Of a DNA stretch of 31,561 nt, positions 12,408 through 19,390 are shown in pieces; the stretch's first letter is position 1, and the number at the start of each line of letters is the position of its first letter. A program made the translations under genes and the position numbers. The notes under the pieces are model-generated. The model was not told the DNA's origin. It saw nothing but the letters and a program-made list of their open reading frames with translations, and did no database searches. The DNA comes from a virus: positions 1 to 31,561 of the IMG/VR virus record IMGVR_UViG_3300037493_000164. One strand, written 5' to 3'.

Positions 12408-14421
12408 TCTCACCAACATTCTTGGCGGCCCGTGGTCGCCGCCAAAATTGGCGCAGCCTGATCCTCCAGCCGCGCAGCTACTTGATGCCATGCAACGCGC
12501 AGGGCTGACACCGCCGCGCGAGATCGTGCTGGATGGCAAGATGCACAGGTTCAACTCCGGCACCAAAGGATCGCCCGGCGCTGGCGATAAATCCGGCTGG
12601 TATGTGGCCTATTCAGACGGCATTCCAGCCGGGCGATTCGGTTGCTGGCGCGCTGGCATCGAATCGACGTGGCGGGCTGATGTCGGGCGCAGCCTGACCC
12701 CAGCCGAAGAAATGGCACACGCCCGGCGCATGAACGAGGCCAAGGCGGCGCGAGATGCCGAGACAGCCCGCACCCGCGAAACTGCCGCCAATACGGTAGA
12801 GGCTATCTGGGTCGGTTGCATGGGAGCCGATCCGGCGCATCCGTATCTGGCGCGCAAGGGCATCGGCACTCACGGCTCCCGCGTCACTGGCGACGGGCGG
12901 CTGGTCGTGCCGCTTTATACGCCAGATGGAAAGCTCTCCTCGCTCCAATACATCGACGTTGACGGCGGCAAACTCTATCACAGCGGCGGACAGACCGGCG
13001 GCTGCTACTGGACTGTCGGGACGATGGACGAGCCGGGGCCGATCTACATTGCCGAAGGATTCGCTACAGCCGCGACGATCCACGAAGTCACGGGCCGGCC
13101 CTGTGTCGTGGCCTATTCGGCTTCAAACTTGGTGCCGGTGACCGGAGCGATTCGTGAACTGGTCGGGATCACAACGCCGATCACCATCGTCGCAGACAAC
13201 GACACATCCGGCACTGGCCAGAAATATGCCGATCAAGCCAGCGCAAAGCATGGCGCGCGGGTGATTACGCCGCCCATGCCCGGAGACGCGAACGACTATC
13301 TTGCGGCTGGGCATGATCTGAAGGTGCTGTTGATGCCTCCGCCCGTGACCGATTGGCTAACCCCAGCCGATGACTTCTGCCTTGAGCCTGCGCCGATCCG
13401 CTGGCTGGTCAAACACTGGTTGCAGGAGGCTGCGCTTATCATGGTGCATGGGCCATCCGGTGGCGGCAAGACATTCGCCGTGCTGGACTGGAGCCTGCAT
13501 ATCGCGTCCGGCATGACGGAATGGCACGGTCATCGCGTTAAGCCGGGGCCGGTGGTGTATCTGGCGGGCGAAGGCCATCACGGGCTGCGGTCTCGCGTTG
13601 CAGCTTGGAAGCAGCATCATGGCGCTGGTCGGCTGGATATGTGGATTTCCAAGACCGGCACTGATCTGAACACGCCGGAAGGCTATCAGCGGGTCGTCGA
13701 TGCCATCCGCGCGCTGCCGTATCCGCCTAGCCTCATCAATGTCGATACCCTGCACAGGTTCTTGTCAGGAGATGAGAATAGCTCCGTCGATGCCAAGACA
13801 ATGATCGATGCCTGTGCGGGATTGATGCGGGAGTTCTCTTGCTCAGTGCTGCTCGTCCATCATACCGGCGTATCCGACGAGGCTCAGCACCGGGCGCGCG
13901 GATCGAGCGCATGGAAGGGCGCGCTGGAGATCGAGATCAGCGTTATACCGGCAAAGGGTGACGCTCCGATCCAGATCGTGCAGCGCAAGTCTAAAGACGC
14001 TGAAGAAGCCAATCCGATCTACGCGCGCTTGCAGCCTGTATCAATCAAAGGCTGGCTTGATGAGGATGGTGAGCCTGTCACCAGCGCCGTCATGGTCGCT
14101 GAGGAAGCGCCTCCAGAGCGTCGGAAAGAGTCCAAGCTAGATATATGGCGCAAACTTTTTGAGGCTGCTTGGTGGGGTTCTGGTGCCGAGATTGTCGACG
14201 GACAGCCGTTTGTGTCTCGCTCGGCGCTGCTAGATCACGTCAAAAACAAGCTGGAATTGACCGAATCTTCGGCCCGTCAGTACATCAAACCGAGCGTCTC
14301 CGACAAACTGATTGGAGCCCTGATTGTAGCCGAAATTGTCGCCGTAATAGATGCCGGATTTGCGGTAATTTGTCCGCAAACTGCCGGTTCGATGGTGATG
14401 GCGAAAAACGGCGCGAAATAG
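12400..14421 (+). CDS. TOPRIM primase-RepA-like helicase fusion
   Basis: A 673-residue replication protein. Residues about 40-110 carry the entry module seen in phage primases (DGKMHRFNSG, GWYVAYSDG, GRFGCW). A TOPRIM domain covers roughly 165-305, with Glu219 in IYIAEG and the acidic pair in VADND (265-268). A RecA-like ATPase follows, with Walker A GPSGGGKT (351-358), Walker B LINVDT (Asp449) and VHHTG (486-490), as in RepA-type hexameric helicases. The C-terminal ~100 residues are helical and may bind DNA. It should prime and unwind at the phage origin; the array of CGGTAAC boxes begins two bases after its stop. Confidence 0.92.
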   Translation: MADLTNILGGPWSPPKLAQPDPPAAQLLDAMQRAGLTPPREIVLDGKMHRFNSGTKGSPGAGDKSGWYVAYSDGIPAGRFGCWRAGIESTWRADVGRSLTPAEEMAHARRMNEAKAARDAETARTRETAANTVEAIWVGCMGADPAHPYLARKGIGTHGSRVTGDGRLVVPLYTPDGKLSSLQYIDVDGGKLYHSGGQTGGCYWTVGTMDEPGPIYIAEGFATAATIHEVTGRPCVVAYSASNLVPVTGAIRELVGITTPITIVADNDTSGTGQKYADQASAKHGARVITPPMPGDANDYLAAGHDLKVLLMPPPVTDWLTPADDFCLEPAPIRWLVKHWLQEAALIMVHGPSGGGKTFAVLDWSLHIASGMTEWHGHRVKPGPVVYLAGEGHHGLRSRVAAWKQHHGAGRLDMWISKTGTDLNTPEGYQRVVDAIRALPYPPSLINVDTLHRFLSGDENSSVDAKTMIDACAGLMREFSCSVLLVHHTGVSDEAQHRARGSSAWKGALEIEISVIPAKGDAPIQIVQRKSKDAEEANPIYARLQPVSIKGWLDEDGEPVTSAVMVAEEAPPERRKESKLDIWRKLFEAAWWGSGAEIVDGQPFVSRSALLDHVKNKLELTESSARQYIKPSVSDKLIGALIVAEIVAVIDAGFAVICPQTAGSMVMAKNGAK

Positions 14422-14422
14422 C

Positions 14423-14579
14423 CCGGTAATTACCGGTAACTTTTCAAAAGTTACCGCAGAAGTTATTGAAAACTATAGGAAAAGCATATGCCGGTAACGG
14501 AAGCGGTAACGAAAACGGAGCAAGGCGTCGAGCGGTAACGGCGGTAACAGGTACCTTTAGGTACCGTTACCAGTTACCG
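14423..14579. repeat. Array of CGGTAAC boxes, candidate replication origin (iterons)
   Basis: Seven exact CGGTAAC boxes occur in 157 bases: forward at 14434, 14492, 14504, 14533 and 14542, reverse at 14450 and 14573. Variants lie at 14424 (CGGTAAT), 14429 (its mirror) and 14566 (GTTACCA). Some are arranged as palindromes: CCGGTAATTACCGG at 14423-14436, and CGGTAACTTTT / AAAAGTTACCG around one central base at 14434-14456. A hairpin has arms GGTAAC-A-GGTACC and GGTACC-GTTACC around TTTA (14543-14571). No gene is supported here. The place directly after the primase-helicase gene and the AT-rich patch inside suggest an origin; an operator array is the alternative. Confidence 0.75.
14461..14490. 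other. AT-rich patch inside the box array (possible unwinding element)
   Basis: These 30 bases are about three-quarters A/T in an otherwise GC-rich genome and lie between the left palindromes and the right cluster of boxes. This is where duplex opening would be expected if the array is an origin. TTGAAA and TATAGG within it could instead be read as promoter elements, but their spacing is poor. Confidence 0.4.
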
Positions 14580-14616
14580 GCGATGCGGGCGGTATCGATA
14601 CGGAGGGGAAATGGAC

Positions 14617-14934
14617 ATGGAAATCGGCCAGATTCTAGAAGAACGCGGCACCCGATACGGCGAGTTCGTTGGCGTGTCTCTGGTCGCTCAGAACATCAAG
14701 GCTGCGATGCGGCGTAGTGATAACTGGGCGAGGCTCCCGGCTGATGCGCGCGAGGGTTTGGAGATGGTGGCGAACAAGCTGGGGCGCATCCTGAATGGGG
14801 ATTGCCTCTATGTCGATTCGTGGCGCGATGCCGAAGGGTATCTGAAGCTGGTGGCGGATCGGCTAGAGGCGGTCTCTTGCAACAGATCGACTGATCACGT
14901 ATCTGAAGATCACCAGCCCGAGATCGGAAACTGA
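14617..14934 (+). CDS. DUF6378 family protein
   Basis: A 105-residue protein with the DUF6378 pattern: ILEERGTRYGEFVGVSLVAQ at the front, then NWARLPADAREGLEMVANKL, GRILNGDCLYVDSW and DAEGYLKLVADRL. It is widespread in phages; its function is not known to me. I chose the ATG at 14617, eight bases after GGAGGGG (14602-14608); the ATG at 14611 is too close to that site. It is the first gene after the box array and directly precedes the terminase genes. Confidence 0.8.
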   Translation: MEIGQILEERGTRYGEFVGVSLVAQNIKAAMRRSDNWARLPADAREGLEMVANKLGRILNGDCLYVDSWRDAEGYLKLVADRLEAVSCNRSTDHVSEDHQPEIGN

Positions 14935-14938
14935 GATA

Positions 14939-15388
14939 ATGAAAGAACGGAAGCCGCCAGTGCGGCGAAAGCCTGAACAGCGTGAAGCCATCGCTCAGGC
15001 TGTGATCGATGGAATGGCAGTCGAAGGTCTGTCCTGTTTCAAAGCCTGCGAAGCTGTCGGTGTTCCGATTGGAACATTTATCGGATGGGTGGGGGTTGAT
15101 CCGGCGCTTGCCGAAAGCTACGCGCGCGCGCGGGAAACGCTGATCGAACGCATGGCGGCTGAGACGTTGGAGATTGCCGATGCGCCTGTTGGCAGCACAG
15201 AGCATGGCACAACCGATTCTGGCGCGGTGCAGAAGCAGCGGCTGCAAATCGATACCCGCAAGTGGATGCTGGCGAAACTCGCGCCCAAACGATATGGCGA
15301 CAAGATCACGTTGGCTGGTGACGAGGCGAACCCGCTCAAGATCGAAGCCATCAGGCGCGTAATGATCGATGACAACGCTAACGATTAA
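14939..15388 (+). CDS. Small terminase subunit, Sf6-like
   Basis: A 149-residue DNA-recognition subunit of the packaging motor. The N-terminal HTH (EAIAQAVIDGMAVEGLSC, FKACEAVGVPIGTFIGWV, about 15-55) is followed by a helical oligomerisation region (YARARETLIERMAAETLEIA) and the C-terminal signature QKQRLQIDTRKWMLAKL, APKRYGDK, which is typical of Sf6-type small terminases. Its end overlaps the large subunit gene by 20 bases. The box array lies about 360 bases upstream, so a pac site near or within this gene is possible, as in P22, where pac lies inside the small-subunit gene. Confidence 0.9.
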   Translation: MKERKPPVRRKPEQREAIAQAVIDGMAVEGLSCFKACEAVGVPIGTFIGWVGVDPALAESYARARETLIERMAAETLEIADAPVGSTEHGTTDSGAVQKQRLQIDTRKWMLAKLAPKRYGDKITLAGDEANPLKIEAIRRVMIDDNAND

Positions 15389-16592
15389 CACGCCTCGCTG
15401 GTTCAAGCCATTCCTGTCGCCCAGCCGCTATAAGGGTGCGCATGGTGGGCGCGGATCGGGCAAGTCACACGCCTTTGCCGAGGCGGTGATCGAAGCGCAC
15501 GTTATGGATCAGAAGCGGCGCACGGTCTGCGTCCGCGAGATTCAGAAGTCGCTGGCGCAATCGGTCAAGCGGCTGCTGGAGATCAAGATCGAACAGATGG
15601 GAGTGCAGTCCTATTTCGAGGTGCAGGAGTCCCAGATCAAATGCCGGCATGGCGATGGCCTGATAATCTTTCAGGGGATGCAGAACCACACCGCCGACTC
15701 CATCAAGAGTCTTGAAGGCTACGACTGCGCATGGGTCGAAGAAGCGCAATCCCTGTCTCAGCGCAGCCTCGATCTGCTGCGCCCGACAATCCGCAAGCCG
15801 GGTAGCGAACTCTGGTTCACATGGAACCCGCGCCTCGACAGCGACCCGGTCGATGCGCTGCTCCGTGGCGAAAATCTGCCGCCAGATAGCACCGTTGCCG
15901 AGGTCAACTATCGCGACAATCCGTGGTTCCCTGACGTTCTCAAAGCCGAGATGGAATACGACCGAGGTCGCGACCCGGACAAATACAAGCACGTCTGGCT
16001 TGGCAGCTACGTTGCGTCCAGCGAGGCCCGTGTGTTCACCAACTGGCGCATTGAGGATTTCGAGGCACCAGCAGACGCAACGCATCGCTTTGGCGCTGAC
16101 TGGGGCTTTGCGGTCGATCCTACGGTGCTGGTGCGCTGCCACTTGATCGGGCGGACGCTTTACGTTGATCACGAGGCTTATCGCGTCGGATGCGAAATCA
16201 TCAACACGCCAGAGCTATTCCTGACTGTGCCGGAGTCGGAGAAGTGGCCCATCGTGGCGGATAGCGCCCGGCCAGAGACGATCAGCCATCTCCAGAAGAA
16301 CGGCTTCCCGCGCATCATGGCGGCTGTCAAAGGCCCCAAGTCCGTCGAGGAAGGCATCGAATGGCTGAAGAACTACGACATCGTGGTGCATCCGCGTTGC
16401 CGGCACATGATCGACGAACTCACCCTCTACAGCTACAAAACAGACCCGCTAACAGGCGCTATATTGCCGGTGTTGCAAGATCGTGATAACCATGTCATCG
16501 ATGCGCTGCGTTATGCGTGTGAGGCTCTGCGGCGGGCGGCACCCAAAAAGGCTGTCGAGGTTACGCCAATGGCAACGATGAACAGGTGGTAG
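15369..16592 (+). CDS. Large terminase subunit (ATPase-nuclease)
   Basis: A 407-residue packaging motor. Walker A is GGRGSGKS (26-33); Walker B plus catalytic Glu is CAWVEEAQ with Glu124; the coupling motif is TWNP (151-154). The RNase H-like nuclease has acidic residues Asp244 (GADWGF), Asp298 (VADSARPE) and Asp378 (HVIDALRYA). Length and motifs fit the Sf6/PBSX-type (Terminase_3) family, which drives DNA into procapsids and cuts concatemers by headful or cohesive-end packaging; which mode applies is not visible here. It overlaps the small subunit gene by 20 bases and ends directly before the portal ATG. Confidence 0.95.
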   Translation: MTTLTINTPRWFKPFLSPSRYKGAHGGRGSGKSHAFAEAVIEAHVMDQKRRTVCVREIQKSLAQSVKRLLEIKIEQMGVQSYFEVQESQIKCRHGDGLIIFQGMQNHTADSIKSLEGYDCAWVEEAQSLSQRSLDLLRPTIRKPGSELWFTWNPRLDSDPVDALLRGENLPPDSTVAEVNYRDNPWFPDVLKAEMEYDRGRDPDKYKHVWLGSYVASSEARVFTNWRIEDFEAPADATHRFGADWGFAVDPTVLVRCHLIGRTLYVDHEAYRVGCEIINTPELFLTVPESEKWPIVADSARPETISHLQKNGFPRIMAAVKGPKSVEEGIEWLKNYDIVVHPRCRHMIDELTLYSYKTDPLTGAILPVLQDRDNHVIDALRYACEALRRAAPKKAVEVTPMATMNRW

Positions 16593-18965
16593 ATGGCGCG
16601 ATTGACCAAAGACCAGCGACTAGCAAACGTCCACCAGCAGGCGCTGATCGACTTTGACAATTGCCAGACCGTCATGCGCGACGAGCGCCTGCAATGCCTG
16701 CAAGACCGCCGTTTCTATTCGATCAGCGGCGCACAGTGGGAAGGCCCGCTAGGCGACCAGTTTGAGAACAAGCCACGCTTTGAGGTGAATAAGATTCACC
16801 TGTCCGTCATCCGCATCATCAACGAATACCGCAACAACCGCATCGGCGTGAACTTCGTATCGAAGGACGGCAGCAAGAACGATGCCTTGGCCGAGACCTG
16901 CGACGGCTTGTATCGCGCCGACGAACGCGACAGCGGGGCCGAAGAGGCTTACGACAACGCCTTCGAGGAAGCTGTCGGCGGCGGATATGGCGCATGGCGT
17001 CTGCGCACCGTCTACGAGGACGACGAGGACGACGACAACGACAAGCAGCGCATCCGCATGGAGCCGATCTATGACGCGGACAGCAGCGTATTCTTCGACC
17101 TGAATGCCAAGCGGCAGGACAAGGCCGACGCGAAATACTGCTTCGTTATCTATTCCATGACTCGCAAGTCTTACATTGCCGAGTATGAGGACGACCCGTC
17201 AACGTGGCCTAAAGACGTTCATCAGTATGAGTTTGATTGGTGTACGCCTGACGTTGTGTTCATCGCTGAATATTATGTCGTTGAGGAAACCCGCGAGACG
17301 ATCCGCATCTTTGAGACCCTGAACGGCGACGAAGAACGCTATAGTCAGGCAGACTTTGACGCTGACGAAACGCTTGAGGAAATGCTCGCGGCTGTCGGCA
17401 CCAAGGAAGTGCGCCAGAAGCGTGTCAAGCGCCGCCGGGTGCGCAAGTATCTGATGAGCGGCAACAAGGTGCTTGAGGATCAGGGCTATATTGCCGGTAA
17501 GAACATTCCCATCGTGCCGGTGTATGGCAAGCGGTGGTTCGTCGATAACGTCGAGCGTTGCATGGGCCACGTTCGCCTTGCCAAAGACCCACAGCGTCTC
17601 AAGAACATGCAGCTTTCCAAGCTGGGCGAGATCAGCGCGCTGTCATCTGTTGAAAAGCCGATCCTCGTTCCTGAGCAAGTCTCTGGGCATCAGGTGATGT
17701 GGGCAGAGGACAATCTGCGGAATTATCCGTATCTGCTGGTCAACCCGATCACCGGCCCGAATGGTGAAAGCCAAATCAGCGGCCCAGTGGCATACACCAA
17801 GCCCGCGTCGATCCCGCCGGCAATGGCCGCGCTGCTCCAGTTGACCGAGCAAGACATGGCCGAGATTCTTGGCAGCAACCAGCAGGCCGACAAGATGGTG
17901 TCCAACATCAGCGGCAAGGCTGTTGAGTTGATTCAGACCCGGCTGGACATGCAGTCTTTCATCTATATGAGCAACATGGCGAAGGCTGTGCGGCGCTGCG
18001 GTGAAATCTGGCTGTCAATGGCGCGTGACGTTTACGTCGAAGAAAAGCGCGCCATGAAGTCCGTTGGCGCAATGGAGGAAGTACAGTCCGTCGAACTGAT
18101 GAGGCCGACCATCGACGCTGAAACCGGCGAGATCGTTTACGAAAACGATCTGAGCAAGGCCACCTTTGACGTTGCCGTTGATGTTGGCCCATCCTTCACC
18201 AGCCGCCGCGATGCTACCGTGCGCGCGCTTACCGGCATGATGCAGGTGACGACCGATCCAGAGACGCAAATGGTTTTGCAGTCGATGGCCATCATGAACA
18301 TGGACGGAGAAGGCATCGACGAAATCCGCGAACATTTCCGCCGCAAACTGGTGACGATGGGCGTGGTCAAGCCCAACGACGAAGAGGCTGAGCAGATGGC
18401 GGCGATGGCCAACCAAGAGCAGCCGCCAACCGCTGAACAGCAGTATCTGCTGACGCAATCCGAGAAGGCTATGGCCGAGGTTAACAAGATCAATGCCGAG
18501 GCCCAGCGCATCAATCTCGAATACAGCCCAGAAATGATGCAATACAAACAGCAAGCCGAGGCGGTGAAGATCGCTGGCGATGTCGAGAAAAGCCGGATCG
18601 GGCTAGAGACGGAAAAGATCAAGGCCGAGGTTGCCAGAGTTAAGGCAATGTCAGACATTGAAGTCGAGCGCGAGAAGTCCCGCGCCGTCATTGAATCGCC
18701 AAGGCCGGTTGCCGAAACGGTTCCGCCGGTTATCCTCTTTGATAATAACGGTAGCGTTGGCGAGGTAATTCGGCCAACCATTGCGGCAATGACGAACTTC
18801 CTAAACGATGCTACAACGGCGTTCGACAACATCTCTAACACGCAAAACCGCATGACGGAGCAGATGCAAGGCATCGTTGAGAATATCAACAAACCAAAAA
18901 ATGCTAAAGTCGTGATTCGCAAAAACGCCGATGGATCATACGTTGGCGAAAAGACGGGAGACTAA
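16593..18965 (+). CDS. Portal protein, P22-like
   Basis: A 790-residue portal, close to the 725 residues of P22 gp1. The N-terminal part has the P22-portal features FYSISGAQWEGPLGDQFENK and RPRF-like 'NKPRFEVNKIH', then IINEYRNNRIGVNF, the EEAYDNAFEEAVGGGYGAWR segment and an acidic DDEDDDND run. The C-terminal third (about 590-720) is long, charged and helical, consistent with the barrel-forming extension of P22-type portals that reaches into the capsid. Twelve subunits should form the DNA entry vertex where the terminase and later gp4 dock. The ATG follows the terminase stop with no gap. Confidence 0.93.
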   Translation: MARLTKDQRLANVHQQALIDFDNCQTVMRDERLQCLQDRRFYSISGAQWEGPLGDQFENKPRFEVNKIHLSVIRIINEYRNNRIGVNFVSKDGSKNDALAETCDGLYRADERDSGAEEAYDNAFEEAVGGGYGAWRLRTVYEDDEDDDNDKQRIRMEPIYDADSSVFFDLNAKRQDKADAKYCFVIYSMTRKSYIAEYEDDPSTWPKDVHQYEFDWCTPDVVFIAEYYVVEETRETIRIFETLNGDEERYSQADFDADETLEEMLAAVGTKEVRQKRVKRRRVRKYLMSGNKVLEDQGYIAGKNIPIVPVYGKRWFVDNVERCMGHVRLAKDPQRLKNMQLSKLGEISALSSVEKPILVPEQVSGHQVMWAEDNLRNYPYLLVNPITGPNGESQISGPVAYTKPASIPPAMAALLQLTEQDMAEILGSNQQADKMVSNISGKAVELIQTRLDMQSFIYMSNMAKAVRRCGEIWLSMARDVYVEEKRAMKSVGAMEEVQSVELMRPTIDAETGEIVYENDLSKATFDVAVDVGPSFTSRRDATVRALTGMMQVTTDPETQMVLQSMAIMNMDGEGIDEIREHFRRKLVTMGVVKPNDEEAEQMAAMANQEQPPTAEQQYLLTQSEKAMAEVNKINAEAQRINLEYSPEMMQYKQQAEAVKIAGDVEKSRIGLETEKIKAEVARVKAMSDIEVEREKSRAVIESPRPVAETVPPVILFDNNGSVGEVIRPTIAAMTNFLNDATTAFDNISNTQNRMTEQMQGIVENINKPKNAKVVIRKNADGSYVGEKTGD

Positions 18966-18968
18966 CCA

Positions 18969-19373
18969 ATGGCCAATGCACTCTACCCGAAGTGGAAGGA
19001 GCAATTGCTCCAGTTCACCGCAAACAACAACCTGTCGGCAGGCACCGTTAAAGTTGCTTTGGTCGATACTGGTGTTTACACCTACAACTCTGCGGATCAG
19101 TTTTACAGTTCAGCTTCGTCGGCTGTTGTAGGAACTCCGCAAACTATCGGGAGCAAGACGTTCGCGAACGGTGTGTTTGATGGTGCGGACGTGTCATTCA
19201 CGGCGGTAACTGGCGCATCAATTGAGGCGCTTGTGCTGTATATCGACACGGGCAGCGCCGCCACGTCCCCGCTGGTGGCGTACATCGACACTTCGGTCAC
19301 TGGATTGCCGGTCACACCTAATGGTGGTGACATCACCATCACTTGGAACGCTTCTGGTATCTTTGCTCTCTAA
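18969..19373 (+). CDS. Virion protein of unknown function (beta-rich)
   Basis: A 134-residue protein of a type I have seen in many phages, always next to structural genes: MANALYPKWKEQLLQF, then GTVKVALVDTGVYTY, an NGVFDGADVSFTAVTG core, ALVLYIDTGS and VTPNGGDITITWN at the end. It is Thr/Ser/Gly-rich and predicted to be all beta-strand, with no signal or membrane segment. It is the first of four genes placed between portal and scaffold. A capsid decoration or fibre-base role is inferred from composition and place. Confidence 0.7.
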   Translation: MANALYPKWKEQLLQFTANNNLSAGTVKVALVDTGVYTYNSADQFYSSASSAVVGTPQTIGSKTFANGVFDGADVSFTAVTGASIEALVLYIDTGSAATSPLVAYIDTSVTGLPVTPNGGDITITWNASGIFAL

Positions 19374-19390
19374 CTGAGGGGGCGCAGCCC

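Noticed and set aside
14466-14717. 83-codon frame across the box array
   Set aside because: The product is basic low-complexity created by the CGGTAAC repeats; no ribosome-binding site, and it overlaps the DUF6378 gene in another frame.
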